The notes under the pieces: generated by a model | Databases searched by the model: none | Told to the model about the DNA's origin: nothing | Seen by the model: the letters and a program-made list of their open reading frames with translations, nothing else | Position numbers and translations under genes: made by a program | Source: Raineya sp. | Lineage (GTDB): Bacteria > Bacteroidota > Bacteroidia > Cytophagales > Thermonemataceae | NCBI GenBank assembly: GCA_025454915.1 | Contig: JALONN010000001.1 | Coordinates: 434,001 to 498,000, forward strand | Direction: 5' to 3' | Length of the DNA: 64,000 bases | Shown: piece by piece, positions 1 through 9,930 of the stretch | How the letters are laid out: every line of letters starts with the position of its first letter | Numbering within the stretch: position 1 is the stretch's first letter

Positions 1-590
1 CTATGGGTTACAATCACAAAAGTAGTATTAAATTGCTTACGAATATCAAAAAAAAGTTGATGTAATTCTTCTGCATTTTTAGAATCCAGATTTCCACTGG
101 GTTCATCAGCAAAAACTACTTTAGGCTGATTGATGAGGGCTCTTGCAACAGCAACTCTTTGAGCCTCACCACCTGAAAGTTCAGAGGGTAAATGAGTACC
201 TCTTCCTTGTAAGCCCAATGTATTCAAAAGTTGTTCAGCTTTTTCATATACTTCTTTAGGCTTGTTACCTCCTAAAAGAGCTGGTAAAGCAATATTCTCT
301 ACAGCTGTAAATTCGGGTAAGAGATTATGAAATTGAAATACAAACCCTATGTGTGTATTTCTGAATTGAGCTAATTTTTTTTCAGAAAGTCCAAAAATTG
401 AGGTGTCACAAATATGTACATCCCCCGAATCGGGTCTGTCTAAACTTCCTAAAATATGTAGTAAGGTGCTTTTACCAGCACCTGATGCCCCAATAATCGA
501 AACAATTTCTCCCTCCTTAATTTCTAAATGCAAATTTTTAAGTACTTGCAAATTGCCATAGTTCTTGCAGATATTGGTAGCTATAATCAT
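1..590 (-). CDS. lolD: LolD-like ABC transporter ATP-binding protein (3' end outside window)
   Basis: The ATG is at 590-588 on the minus strand and the gene runs off the left edge, so about 196 residues are visible. Walker A (GASGAGKST), Q-loop, signature [15 protein letters not shown], Walker [14 protein letters not shown] and the switch histidine (VTH) are all present. This is the LolD/MacB-type subfamily. LolD powers release of lipoproteins from the inner membrane together with LolCE. The start overlaps the stop of the neighbouring minus-strand gene as ATGA, so the two are translationally coupled. A MacB-type exporter ATPase is the alternative; the permease gene is outside the window. Confidence 0.85.
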   Translation of the reverse strand, partial: MIIATNICKNYGNLQVLKNLHLEIKEGEIVSIIGASGAGKSTLLHILGSLDRPDSGDVHICDTSIFGLSEKKLAQFRNTHIGFVFQFHNLLPEFTAVENIALPALLGGNKPKEVYEKAEQLLNTLGLQGRGTHLPSELSGGEAQRVAVARALINQPKVVFADEPSGNLDSKNAEELHQLFFDIRKQFNTTFVIVTH

Positions 591-2017
591 TTTAGTTTGA
601 AGAACTTTTCGTCAATTCTAATATAAGCTGTAGGGGCAAAGCCTGTTCTTTTAAAAGCAAGAGCTTTTTCTAAAAGAGCTTTGGCTTTTTCTGGTTTTTC
701 AGTTTTTCCTTGTGTACTCATCATTTTAATGACTTTCACAAATACAGCAGCATGCGGGCAACTTTGTTTGCCAAGCAGTCTAATTTGCCTTTGAATACTA
801 CCTAAAAGCTGATTCAGTAAGTCGTTATCTTCCATGATAGCATATTGAATGGCAAGAATAATCTTGACTTCCAAAAGAGCATAAGGATATTTTTTTACAG
901 AAACCTCATTGAGTAGATTATTAATCCATTTAGAGGCTTCTTCATATTTTTCTGAATAATAACAAGAAAGAGCCCGATAAGTTACATAACTTACATAGTT
1001 TGGTACATCATCCAAGTCTATTTCAAAATCTTGGAAAAGCATATTGTTCTCATTGTATAAGTCTTGCTGAATGCCCAATCGAAGACTTCTTTCAAGTTTT
1101 GTAAATAAGAATCGAGCAGGATAAGTATAAAGCGTATAATTTGACATCAAAGCACTGACAGAATCATTAACTTCATCAAAATAATCTTCGGCTTTTCTGT
1201 ATACCTTGTAACGATTGTAATACTCTAGTTTTAAATATTCAAAAACAATTTTAAGATGATGGTAAATGGTATCCATCTGATACATATCAAAAATTTGTTG
1301 AACCCTTGATAAAATATTTTCAATAGGCTCATCTTCCATCGATTCATTTTCTTCAACAAATAAACGATGAAATATGCCCACACAACTCTGATACACATAT
1401 AATCTGTGTGAATCATAAAGATTTTTTACAGAAATCAGTTCTTTATTGATTAGTGTTAGTTCTAACTTTTCTGTTCCATTACCCGAAAATATATAACTGC
1501 CATATTTCCTAAAATAATCACTTATTAAAGATTCAACCTTATCTACAGAAAGCATATAAGCTATATGCTTATTGTAAAGCTGAGAGTAGGTGAAATATTC
1601 TGGTGTATGAGCATGTAATCTTTTAAGAGATTTATAAACAACGGTCAGTTCATTGGATAAGTCATAATCTAATAGCTCTTTTTCCAATTTTTTGAGTGTG
1701 GCAACAACAATAGTCCTTTTTTTCGTAAAAATAATCTCTGGAATATTTGCTACCTTTTTTAATAAATCAGCTCGAGGATTTTCAACCTGTTCTAAAAGAT
1801 ATTCTTCTATTTTCTGATTAAGACGTGAACGAAGAGTATAATAGGCATTGCTATTGACTCCCAAGTCCTTCATGATTTTAGAATCAGAAAATTTCTCTTG
1901 ATACATCATTTGGAGCAGTAAAGCTGATTTATCTGCACCGCTTTCCATCAAATTGCTATAAAGAATTTCATAGTCTTGCTTAGAGAGCTGTTTGATTATA
2001 CTTTTTAATTTTGCCAT
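587..2017 (-). CDS. Conserved helical protein, function unknown, coupled to lolD-like gene
   Basis: The product is 476 residues, without signal peptide or membrane segment. It starts [13 protein letters not shown]. The first roughly 70 residues look like a small helical, HTH-like region. The rest is almost wholly alpha-helical and rich in Tyr and Leu, with a TPR-like spacing of short helices. I recognise the general type as a hypothetical protein common in Bacteroidota but know no function. Its stop overlaps the ATG of the ABC ATPase (ATGA), so they form one transcription unit and may act together. Confidence 0.75.
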   Translation of the reverse strand: MAKLKSIIKQLSKQDYEILYSNLMESGADKSALLLQMMYQEKFSDSKIMKDLGVNSNAYYTLRSRLNQKIEEYLLEQVENPRADLLKKVANIPEIIFTKKRTIVVATLKKLEKELLDYDLSNELTVVYKSLKRLHAHTPEYFTYSQLYNKHIAYMLSVDKVESLISDYFRKYGSYIFSGNGTEKLELTLINKELISVKNLYDSHRLYVYQSCVGIFHRLFVEENESMEDEPIENILSRVQQIFDMYQMDTIYHHLKIVFEYLKLEYYNRYKVYRKAEDYFDEVNDSVSALMSNYTLYTYPARFLFTKLERSLRLGIQQDLYNENNMLFQDFEIDLDDVPNYVSYVTYRALSCYYSEKYEEASKWINNLLNEVSVKKYPYALLEVKIILAIQYAIMEDNDLLNQLLGSIQRQIRLLGKQSCPHAAVFVKVIKMMSTQGKTEKPEKAKALLEKALAFKRTGFAPTAYIRIDEKFFKLK

Positions 2018-2356
2018 TTTAACAAATGCTTATGATTTAAGGTTTATTGGGCTTTTAAAAACACACAATAAAATCCTGTATGTGAAAAAGATTTTGACAA
2101 AAATCTTTAAAAAATAAGAATAGTTTTGAAACCTTACTTTTAAAGAATATCGTTAAATAACACCTTATGACACAATGATAATAAAAAAGTTTTAAAAAAT
2201 CAAAAAAAATTACTCAAAAATTACATGAAATATTTTTCTAAAATAAAGGAAACTTTCAGATTTAGAAAAGTTTATAAAACCTGATACATACATTTTCTTG
2301 CATACCATAAATAAAAACTCTAACTTGGCACGATTTTTAAATGTTAAGATGTTTTT
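2018..2356. promoter_or_regulatory. Divergent intergenic region upstream of pnp
   Basis: This 339-bp AT-rich stretch lies between the leftward helical-protein gene and rightward pnp, so promoters for both must lie here. I see no long ORF, tRNA or strong palindrome. The 80 bases before pnp contain a TTGGC element about 30 bases ahead of the ATG, but no clean TAnnTTTG box. Bacterial pnp leaders are often autoregulated through RNA structure; I cannot identify such a structure by eye. Confidence 0.4.
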
Positions 2357-4522
2357 ATGATTCCAAAAGCGATTGTCCAAAAAATTACATTGAGTGATGG
2401 ACGTGAAATTACAATTGAAACTGGTAAGTTAGCCAAACAAGCCCATGGCTCTGTAGTAGTGAGAATGGGCAATACGATGCTCTTAGCTACTGTTGTTTCT
2501 AATGAAAAAGCTGCTGAAAATCCTTCTTTTTTCCCTCTTTCTGTAGATTATCAAGAAAAATTTGCTGCTGCGGGTAGAATCCCTGGTGGTTTTAATAAAA
2601 GAGAAGGTAAACTTTCTGACCAAGAAATATTAATTAGTCGTCTGGTAGACAGAGCCATGCGTCCTCTGTTCCCTGATGATTATTACAACGATACACAAAT
2701 CAATGTTTTCTTAATTTCACACGACTCTGAGGTTATGCCTGATGCACTGGCTGGTCTTGCTGCTTCAGCTGCTGTGATGGTTTCTAATATTCCGTTCAAT
2801 GGTCCTATGGCTGAGGTACGTGTAGCCAAAGTAGATGGCAAACTTATTATCAATCCTACACCTGAACAGATGGCTAAATCTACACTTGATATGATGGTTG
2901 GAGCATCTGAAAAGGATATTGTGATGGTAGAAGGAGAAATGATGGAAATATCTGAACAAGAAATGTTAGAAGCTCTCAAACTTGCTCATCAGGAAATAAG
3001 ACTTTTATGTGCTGCTCAGAAAGAATTAGAAGCCAAAGCTGGAAAAACAGAGAAGCGTACTGTTACATTTAAAGCAGATAAAGAATTAGAAGAAAAAATC
3101 TGGAAAGAATATTATCCGAAAATGTATGAAGCTGCTAGACTTCTTCAAGATAACAAAGACCTGCGTAAAAAATCATTCAAAGCTGTAGAAGAAGAGTTCT
3201 ACAATTCCCTTCCTGAAGATCATACCATAGATTTATACCTTGCCGATAAATATTTACACGATATACAAAAAGCTGCTGCTCGTAATTTGGCTCTTGACGA
3301 AAAAGTACGTTTGGATGGCAGAAAAGCAGATGAAATACGTCCTATCTGGTGTGAAGTAGATTACTTACCAATGGCTCACGGTTCGGCTGTTTTTACAAGA
3401 GGTGAAACGCAGTCGCTTACTACTGTAACTCTGGGAACAAAATTGGATGAGAAAATGATAGACCTGACAACCCAGCAAGGTTTTGAGCGTTTTATTTTAC
3501 ATTATAATTTCCCTTCATTCTCTACTGGTGAAATTAAACCTAACAGAGGACCAGGCAGACGTGAAATAGGGCATGGTAACTTAGCTCAAAGAGGCTTGAA
3601 AATGGTACTACCTCCTGAGTCTGAAAACCCTTACGTTGTACGTGTTGTATCAGATATTCTAGAATCGAATGGTTCTTCTTCTATGGCAACCGTATGTGCT
3701 GGTACACTTGCTCTTATGGATGCTGGTGTGCAAATTAAAGCTCCTGTGGCTGGTATTGCAATGGGTATGATTTCTGATTCCAAAACAGGAAAATACATTG
3801 TACTTTCTGATATTTTGGGAGATGAAGACCATTTAGGTGATATGGATTTTAAAGTAGTAGGTACTGAAAATGGTATTACAGCTTGCCAAATGGATATTAA
3901 AGTAGATGGACTTTCTTTTGAGGTATTGGCACAGGCTTTAGATCAAGCTCGTCAGGGCAGGTTGCATATCTTAGGCATCATGAAGCAGGCAATTGAAAAG
4001 CCTAAAACAGAAATGAAGCCTCATGCACCACGTATTGAAGTAATCAGAATTGAAAAAGATCAGATTGGATCTGTAATCGGTCCAGGTGGTAAAGTAATTC
4101 AGGAAATTCAAAAAGATAGTGGAGCAACGATTGTTATTGAAGAAAAAGAAGACGGAGGATATGTGAACATCTTTGCAACCAATGGAGATTCTTTAGAAAA
4201 AGCCAAAAGAAGAGTAAAAGGTATTGTAGCTGTTCCTGAAATAGGAGAAATCTATACAGGAAAAGTAAAAAATATCCAGCCTTTTGGTGCTTTTGTAGAG
4301 TTTATGCCTAATAAAGACGGATTGCTTCATATTTCTGAAATTAAGTGGGAAAGATTGGAGAAAATGGATGGAGTTCTTGAAATTGGAGAAGAAGTAACTG
4401 TCAAACTTATCGAAGTGGATAAGAAAACAGGTAAATACAAACTTTCTCGTAAGGCATTGTTACCCAAGCCAGAAAAGAAAGAACAACCAACCGAGAATAA
4501 AACTGAAAATAAACAAGCATAA
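2357..4522 (+). CDS. pnp: Polyribonucleotide nucleotidyltransferase (PNPase)
   Basis: This is 3'-5' phosphorolytic exoribonuclease and degradosome component, 721 residues, full family length. The order is RNase PH domain 1 (about 10-145), all-helical linker, RNase PH domain 2 (about 310-545, with the phosphate-site stretch ESNGSSSMA), KH domain (about 550-615, [10 protein letters not shown]) and S1 domain (about 620-690, [18 protein letters not shown]). The tail is K/E-rich. The start is the ATG giving [10 protein letters not shown]; an ATG nine bases upstream hits a stop at once. It is followed directly by a strong terminator, so it is monocistronic on its 3' side. Confidence 0.97.
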   Translation: MIPKAIVQKITLSDGREITIETGKLAKQAHGSVVVRMGNTMLLATVVSNEKAAENPSFFPLSVDYQEKFAAAGRIPGGFNKREGKLSDQEILISRLVDRAMRPLFPDDYYNDTQINVFLISHDSEVMPDALAGLAASAAVMVSNIPFNGPMAEVRVAKVDGKLIINPTPEQMAKSTLDMMVGASEKDIVMVEGEMMEISEQEMLEALKLAHQEIRLLCAAQKELEAKAGKTEKRTVTFKADKELEEKIWKEYYPKMYEAARLLQDNKDLRKKSFKAVEEEFYNSLPEDHTIDLYLADKYLHDIQKAAARNLALDEKVRLDGRKADEIRPIWCEVDYLPMAHGSAVFTRGETQSLTTVTLGTKLDEKMIDLTTQQGFERFILHYNFPSFSTGEIKPNRGPGRREIGHGNLAQRGLKMVLPPESENPYVVRVVSDILESNGSSSMATVCAGTLALMDAGVQIKAPVAGIAMGMISDSKTGKYIVLSDILGDEDHLGDMDFKVVGTENGITACQMDIKVDGLSFEVLAQALDQARQGRLHILGIMKQAIEKPKTEMKPHAPRIEVIRIEKDQIGSVIGPGGKVIQEIQKDSGATIVIEEKEDGGYVNIFATNGDSLEKAKRRVKGIVAVPEIGEIYTGKVKNIQPFGAFVEFMPNKDGLLHISEIKWERLEKMDGVLEIGEEVTVKLIEVDKKTGKYKLSRKALLPKPEKKEQPTENKTENKQA

Positions 4523-4551
4523 AAAAAAGCCCTATCTAATAGGGCTTTTTT
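4523..4551 (+). terminator. Rho-independent terminator after pnp
   Basis: Stem GCCCTAT/ATAGGGC with a 3-nt loop is flanked by A8 on the left and T6 on the right. It starts right after the pnp stop and, because both flanks are A/T runs, can also serve the convergent gene on the minus strand. Confidence 0.9.
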
Positions 4552-4563
4552 CTTTTAGAAGGA

Positions 4564-5529
4564 TTAATAGTTACTGGCAACCCAGAAATACAGAGGCATT
4601 CCGATAGTGATGTTTATAGGGAAGGTAATGGCGAGTGCCATTGGTAAGAATAATCCTACATTTGCTTTGGGTACAGCTATTTTCATGGCTGCTGGTACGG
4701 CAATGTATGAGGCACTGGCTGCAAGTACCCCAAACATAAAACGGTTACTAATGTCATCTGTAACAACTGAACTAATCAAACTTACAATTGTGCCATTCAA
4801 TAAAGGAATAAAAATAGCAAATAATAAAGGAAATATGCCATTTGACATGAAACTATTGAGATTTCTGCCACTGGCAATACCCATATCCAATAAAAAAATT
4901 GCTAAAAAACCTTTAAAAATATCAGTAGTAAAAGGCTTAATGCCTTCTGCATGTTTCTGACTGGCTATCAAGCCTATTACAAGGCTTCCTAAGATTAAAA
5001 GTACACTGCCATTGGTAAAGGAGTGTTTGAGTGCATGTCTTTTTTTGATTTTTTCAGCATCATTGCCTTTATAAAAAATAGAAATAAGAATAAGCCCCGT
5101 AATAATAGCAGGGGATTCCATAAGAGCCATAATAGCTACCATGTGTCCGTGTACAGCCATCTGTTGCGATTCCAGATAATTGGTAGCTGTTACAAAAGTT
5201 ACTGCACTTACAGAACCATAAGCAGCAGCAATTGCTCCTGCATCAAAAATATTGAGTTTTTGTTTTAAAATAAAAAAAGTATAAGTGGCAACACCCACAG
5301 AAAGAGCTATGCCAAATAGCATAGACCACATGATTTCAAGAGTAAAATGTTCATGAGCTAACTCCTGCCCACCTTTGAAACCAATACAAAACAATAAATA
5401 CAATGAAATAAATTTTGAAGAATTGGAGGGGATTTCCAAATCACTTTTTACGTAAACGGCTACAATTCCTAAAATAAAAAATAGAAGAGCTGGATTGGTA
5501 AGATTCTCTATCAGAAGGTTAAAATTCAT
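4564..5529 (-). CDS. SbtA-type sodium-dependent bicarbonate permease
   Basis: The product is 321 residues with about ten hydrophobic segments arranged in two halves. Recognisable SbtA-family stretches are FKGGQELA near residue 50, DAGAIAAAYGSVSAVTFVTA near 95 and a later small-residue-rich AASASYIAVPAAM. Family members import HCO3- with Na+ in cyanobacteria and occur in many heterotrophs. It is divergent from a LysR regulator with only 93 bases between the starts, a layout that usually means direct control. It ends next to the bidirectional pnp terminator. Substrate is by family only. Confidence 0.85.
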   Translation of the reverse strand: MNFNLLIENLTNPALLFFILGIVAVYVKSDLEIPSNSSKFISLYLLFCIGFKGGQELAHEHFTLEIMWSMLFGIALSVGVATYTFFILKQKLNIFDAGAIAAAYGSVSAVTFVTATNYLESQQMAVHGHMVAIMALMESPAIITGLILISIFYKGNDAEKIKKRHALKHSFTNGSVLLILGSLVIGLIASQKHAEGIKPFTTDIFKGFLAIFLLDMGIASGRNLNSFMSNGIFPLLFAIFIPLLNGTIVSLISSVVTDDISNRFMFGVLAASASYIAVPAAMKIAVPKANVGLFLPMALAITFPINITIGMPLYFWVASNY

Positions 5530-5622
5530 ATTTTAAAAGGATAATTTGTTTTGCTGCAAAAGTCAAATATTTTTTTAATAAGTTTTTATTTATATTTGAA
5601 ATGTAAAGCATAAAATTTATTT

Positions 5623-6546
5623 ATGAATTATACTCTGAATCAACTGGAAATTTTCTTGAAAGTAGCTCATTACAAAAGTGTTACAAAAGCAGCAGAAGAA
5701 CTTCACCTTACTCAGCCTGCTGTTTCTATTCAACTCAAAAATTTTCAAGACCAATTTGATATACCTCTAACCGAAACCATAGGGCGTAAGATATTTATTA
5801 CAGAGTTTGGAAAAGAAATAGCTGAAGCTGCTCAAAATATACTCCATGAGGTAGCAGAAATTAACCAGAAAACACTTGCTTATAAACGACAGCTGGGAGG
5901 CAGGCTCACTATTTCGGTTGTATCAACAGGGAAGTATGTCATGCCTTATTTTCTTACTGATTTCCTGAAAAAATATCAGGGTGTGGAACTGGTGATGGAT
6001 GTAACCAACAAAGCCCAAGTGATTGAAAGCCTTGAAAAAAATGAAGTAGATTTTTCATTGGTTTCAATTCTGCCAGAAAATATGAGTTTACATACTATAG
6101 AACTTCTGGAAAATAAATTGTTTTTAATTGGGAGTGGAGGAGTAGAGATAGATAAAAATTTGGAACTTTTGAGCATTTTAGAACAAATGCCTTTGATTTA
6201 CAGAGAGAATGGTTCAGGAACAAGACTGACAATGGAACGATTTCTCATGAATCATCAGGTAAAGAGTTATAAAAAATTGGAATTAACCAGTAATGAAGCT
6301 GTGAAACAGGCTATTTTGGCAGGTCTAGGGGTTTCTATTATGCCTATTATTGGTATTAAAAACGAGCTTTTATCTGGAGAACTTAAAATAATACCCATCA
6401 AGGGTTTACCTATTAAAACCACATGGGAATTGATATGGTTGAAAAGAAAGAAACTATCACCTGTTGCTCAGATGTTTACAACTTATTTACAGGAACATAA
6501 ATCTGAAATTGTTCGAAAATACTTTAATTTTGAAGGCTTTAAATAA
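5623..6546 (+). CDS. LysR-family transcriptional regulator
   Basis: The product is 307 residues. The N-terminal winged HTH (residues 3-62) carries the classic LysR signature (NQLEIFLKVA ... SVTKAAEELHLTQPAVSIQL). The rest is a type-2 periplasmic-binding-like effector domain (about 90-295). It resembles CbbR/CmpR-type regulators, which sense carbon metabolites. Together with the divergent SbtA-like gene this suggests control of bicarbonate uptake; that link is inference from arrangement. Confidence 0.9.
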   Translation: MNYTLNQLEIFLKVAHYKSVTKAAEELHLTQPAVSIQLKNFQDQFDIPLTETIGRKIFITEFGKEIAEAAQNILHEVAEINQKTLAYKRQLGGRLTISVVSTGKYVMPYFLTDFLKKYQGVELVMDVTNKAQVIESLEKNEVDFSLVSILPENMSLHTIELLENKLFLIGSGGVEIDKNLELLSILEQMPLIYRENGSGTRLTMERFLMNHQVKSYKKLELTSNEAVKQAILAGLGVSIMPIIGIKNELLSGELKIIPIKGLPIKTTWELIWLKRKKLSPVAQMFTTYLQEHKSEIVRKYFNFEGFK

Positions 6547-6561
6547 ATTTTTCAATTTTGT

Positions 6562-6984
6562 ATGGTAAATCACCCTCAAGACTGGCAATTTGATTATGCT
6601 AGTGAAAATGATATGTATGTTACAGAATTCTCTACAGAAGAATTAGAAAACTACTTAAACAAACCTTATCCTGAGGATAAAATATGTTTGTATTGTGTTC
6701 TTTTTCATAAAGATACAGAAAAAACAGTAACAGTTTTTGGGGCAAATAATCGGTTTGTGGTAGAGTGTTGGACAAACAAAAATGCTGTATTTCAGAAAAA
6801 AGAAACTGATACAAGTAAAAAAGAAATTATTTACAATTATCCTGATTTGGGGAAAAATTTAGAGGTTTTAGCATGTGAAGTCATGGATTTAGAAGATGTC
6901 AGAAAAATTGTAATGCATTTTTATACAACCAAGAAACCACATCCCGATTATAATATTATTAAAAAATCGTACATTTACAGCTAA
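6562..6984 (+). CDS. Hypothetical protein between lysR and nuoB
   Basis: The product is 140 residues, soluble, without signal peptide. It is mixed alpha/beta by appearance, with many aromatic and acidic residues (MVNHPQDWQFDYASENDMY). It lies 15 bases after the LysR stop and 9 bases before nuoB, so the three may be cotranscribed. No family recognised. Confidence 0.65.
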   Translation: MVNHPQDWQFDYASENDMYVTEFSTEELENYLNKPYPEDKICLYCVLFHKDTEKTVTVFGANNRFVVECWTNKNAVFQKKETDTSKKEIIYNYPDLGKNLEVLACEVMDLEDVRKIVMHFYTTKKPHPDYNIIKKSYIYS

Positions 6985-6993
6985 AAAAATATC

Positions 6994-7509
6994 ATGAAAA
7001 CAGGAGAAGGAGGCATTATTATTACAAAATTAGATGATTTGCTCAATTGGGCAAGGCTATCTTCTTTATTTCCAATGGGTTTTGGACTTGCTTGTTGTGC
7101 CATAGAAATGATGGCAGCGTACAGTTCCAATTATGATTTGGATAGGTTTGGGGTTATTCCAAGGGTTTCGCCTCGCCAGTCGGATGTGATGATAGTGGCT
7201 GGAACAGTTACTTTTAAAATGGCAGACCGTATCAAAAGGCTTTATGAGCAAATGCCTGAACCTCGTTATGTGATTTCGATGGGGAGTTGCTCCAACTGTG
7301 GAGGACCTTATTGGGAGCATGGTTACCATGTGGTGAAAGGCGTAGATAGAATTATTCCTGTAGATGTGTATGTACCTGGTTGTCCACCACGCCCCGAAGC
7401 CCTGATAGGAGGTTTTTTGGAGTTACAAAAAAAGATTCAGAAGGAGGCGTTATTAGCAGCCCCCAAAGCCGTTCAGAATCTTTTAAATAAAGAAAATAAG
7501 GAGGTATAA
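6994..7509 (+). CDS. nuoB: NADH-quinone oxidoreductase subunit B (isolated)
   Basis: The product is 171 residues, normal NuoB length, and would hold cluster N2 at the quinone site of complex I. The ligands are visible: adjacent cysteines in [12 protein letters not shown], the [13 protein letters not shown] segment and VPGCPPRPE. The family PROSITE-type region is intact, so the gene looks functional. No nuoA, nuoC or nuoD is adjacent: the upstream gene is an unknown protein and the downstream gene is convergent tspO. Either the nuo genes are dispersed or this is an extra copy. Confidence 0.95.
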   Translation: MKTGEGGIIITKLDDLLNWARLSSLFPMGFGLACCAIEMMAAYSSNYDLDRFGVIPRVSPRQSDVMIVAGTVTFKMADRIKRLYEQMPEPRYVISMGSCSNCGGPYWEHGYHVVKGVDRIIPVDVYVPGCPPRPEALIGGFLELQKKIQKEALLAAPKAVQNLLNKENKEV

Positions 7510-7524
7510 TACTTTTTTAGTAAA

Positions 7525-8028
7525 CTAACTATTTAACTGCCAAATAGTTCCATTGAGTATAGTAGCAAAACTTACCCAAATCAAGTAAGGAATGAGTAGA
7601 ATGCCAGCAACTTTCTTTATTTGGTAAAAATGATAAAGAGTGATGGCTATCATTACTAACATAATAAGAATTTCGGCAAAAGCCCATCCAATCTGATGAG
7701 AATTAAAGAAAATAGCTGACCAACAAAGATTTAAAATAAACTGAGCAATAAAAAGTATAATAGCTCTTTTTTGTAAAAGGTGCTTATGATGCCATACCAG
7801 ACCTAAAGCAATTCCCATACAAATATATAAAATCGTCCAAACAGGACCAAAAAGCCAGTTAGGTGGATTCCAAGAAGGTTTATTGATAAAAACATACCAG
7901 TTTCGTATGGATTCGGTGGTACTAAAACCACTGGCTATTCCTAAAATTAAACAAATTGTAGCACAGAGAGAGGCTTTCAAAAATAAGGATTGTCTCATGG
8001 AAAAAATAAAATGTTTCCATGCTAACAA
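7525..8028 (-). CDS. tspO: TspO/MBR family protein
   Basis: The product is 167 residues with five membrane helices. TspO landmarks are seen: NKPSWNPPNWLFGPVWTILY (residues about 49-68), the WSAIFF helix and NGTIWQLN at the C terminus. TspO proteins bind tetrapyrroles and act in redox or stress signalling. An internal Met (MRQSLFLKAS, residue 12) could be the true start; the longer form adds an amphipathic extension. It is convergent with nuoB, 15 bases apart. Confidence 0.92.
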   Translation of the reverse strand: MLAWKHFIFSMRQSLFLKASLCATICLILGIASGFSTTESIRNWYVFINKPSWNPPNWLFGPVWTILYICMGIALGLVWHHKHLLQKRAIILFIAQFILNLCWSAIFFNSHQIGWAFAEILIMLVMIAITLYHFYQIKKVAGILLIPYLIWVSFATILNGTIWQLNS

Positions 8029-8053
8029 TGCTCGTCTTAAAATGTTTGAAAAT

Positions 8054-9577
8054 TTATCGAATCAGTAAAACACTGCCTGCTTTTTGAGAAAAAGGAGAGC
8101 CATCAGAAAATCTGCCTGTTAATGTCCACACATATACATCACTTTTGAGTGGCTTACCTTGAAAAGTGCCATCCCATCCTATGTTAATGGCATCGGAGAT
8201 GTTTTGAACTCTGTAAACCAGTTTCCCTTGAGAGTCATAAACACTCCAGTCTATTTCTGTGATATTTTTTCCTCTTATTCTCAAAAAATCGTGTACACCA
8301 TCATCATTTGGCGAAAATACTGTTGGAATAAATAAATCTTTTTCTCCATTATCTATAATCAAACGAACACTTTTTTGGATACTACACCCTACATTATTGG
8401 TAATAGTGACAGTATAAACAGTGTCTCTCTCTACATAAGCAACAGGATTGGCAATGTTGGGGTTTGAAAGTCCCTCAGTAGGCAACCAACTATAAATATC
8501 ACCACCATTTGCTTCCAGTTGTACATAAGTACCCCGTCCTACACGCATTTCTTGGAGTGGCAAAGTGCTATTAGGTATGGGTTTGACTGTAACATTGATA
8601 GGTGTTTTCTCATAACTTAAGCAACCATTATAAAATACAGAAACATAGTAAGTTGTAGAAAAATCTATATTGGTTGTAAACTCACTACTGCTAATAGGCT
8701 GTCCCGATTCATTTTTAATAGGGTCTCCAGTGATAGTCTTATACCATCTGTACTGAATGCCCTCTCTATTGTAAGAAGCTTTTAAGGTAATATTCCCTGT
8801 ACCACATTTTTCTACATTGTTCGCTAGAGCCTTGCCTTCAGCTGTTTTAAAAGTCCAAACATTTGAATCATAAATACCTTCATAAACACTGCCAGCAGTA
8901 CTTATCAGACTTACAGGGTCTATAAGGATATAATATTCCGTTGTGGGAGTAAAAGGCTTATAGGTTGTAAAAGTAATAGTGCTGGTATTATTAGCAACGA
9001 CCTGATTCGATGTTATACGAATAGAGTCGTGTAACATATTTGTAGATTTATTATAAATATAAATTTTCCCTCCAGTATTATAGTTTGGAGACACATTTCC
9101 AGATACATTAAACTGAAAAGTTCCTTGTCTGATAGAAATACATGAACTATTATTGGCAGGGCTAAAAGACTGATTTGTGATAATACCACTGGCTGTTGTA
9201 AAACGCCATTCATTGTTAGATGTAAACCCAATAAAAGGCTCATTAGTCAAACTCTTAAAAACTCCTGAAAGTATCTTTACAAAAACTACTTGATTGGCTG
9301 ATAACATCGAAGGCAATGTAATGTTAACTTTATTATTAATAACCTCAACGCAAGTACAACTTACAGGTATACTGAATATCAGGTTATTACTAGAACCATC
9401 ATAAACAGAGATATTCCCTACACCTTTTTGAATAGGCTGATTGAAATAAATCTGTAATCTTGTATTGGTAGGGACTTGAACGCTTCCTCTACTGGGTATT
9501 AATAGAGTATCAATAGGAGCAGCCCATGATGAAAGTTGAAATACAAAGAAAAAAATATAAATAAAAGTTAACTTCAT
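8054..9577 (-). CDS. Secreted Ig-like protein with gliding-motility/T9SS C-terminal domain
   Basis: The product is 507 residues. A signal peptide (about 1-19, MKLTFIYIFFFVFQLSSWAA) is followed by two SbsA/Big-type Ig-like domains (about 20-130 and 135-250), an Ig-like or PKD-like stretch (250-405) and a final domain of about 90 residues beginning FIPTVFSPNDDGVHDFLRI. That opening is the hallmark of the gliding-motility-associated (CHU_C) domain. It directs export through the type IX secretion system, so the protein is probably displayed at or released from the cell surface. Function of the Ig part is unknown. Confidence 0.9.
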   Translation of the reverse strand: MKLTFIYIFFFVFQLSSWAAPIDTLLIPSRGSVQVPTNTRLQIYFNQPIQKGVGNISVYDGSSNNLIFSIPVSCTCVEVINNKVNITLPSMLSANQVVFVKILSGVFKSLTNEPFIGFTSNNEWRFTTASGIITNQSFSPANNSSCISIRQGTFQFNVSGNVSPNYNTGGKIYIYNKSTNMLHDSIRITSNQVVANNTSTITFTTYKPFTPTTEYYILIDPVSLISTAGSVYEGIYDSNVWTFKTAEGKALANNVEKCGTGNITLKASYNREGIQYRWYKTITGDPIKNESGQPISSSEFTTNIDFSTTYYVSVFYNGCLSYEKTPINVTVKPIPNSTLPLQEMRVGRGTYVQLEANGGDIYSWLPTEGLSNPNIANPVAYVERDTVYTVTITNNVGCSIQKSVRLIIDNGEKDLFIPTVFSPNDDGVHDFLRIRGKNITEIDWSVYDSQGKLVYRVQNISDAINIGWDGTFQGKPLKSDVYVWTLTGRFSDGSPFSQKAGSVLLIR

Positions 9578-9930
9578 GCCAAACTGATTGATTTATTATA
9601 AATACCCTACAAATAAAAAAGGTAGCCAAAAAATACAAAATTTTCTTGACAAGAATTTATATTTATTTTTACTTAATTTGGAAACAAATGCTCAAACATC
9701 TTTTTTTCTTACAAAAAACGTACTTGGACAGTATAGATAAAGATGGTAATTGTTTTATTCTCTACACAGCAAAATTAAAAATATTAGAAATTAAAAGCTA
9801 ATAGTTCTTAAATTAGAAATACTATTTGAAAATTAGTTTTTTGAATATAAAGAGATGAAGAGTTTCTAGACCAAAAACTAAATAAAAAAGGGCTCAAATT
9901 GAGCCCTCTTCTTTCAAAGAAAATTTTTAA
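9578..9930. other. AT-rich intergenic region with terminator
   Basis: These 353 bases hold the promoter side of the secreted protein gene and the terminator of the amino-acid permease gene (listed separately). No ORF of convincing quality, no tRNA and no other repeat seen. Confidence 0.5.
9888..9908 (-). terminator. Terminator of the amino-acid permease gene
   Basis: Stem AGGGCTC/GAGCCCT with a 5-nt loop; read on the minus strand it is followed by a T-rich run. It lies about 22 bases beyond the permease stop. Confidence 0.8.

Noticed and set aside
7525..8028. Frameshift or second start in tspO
   Set aside because: Both possible starts keep the fold intact; the extension of 11 residues is within normal variation.
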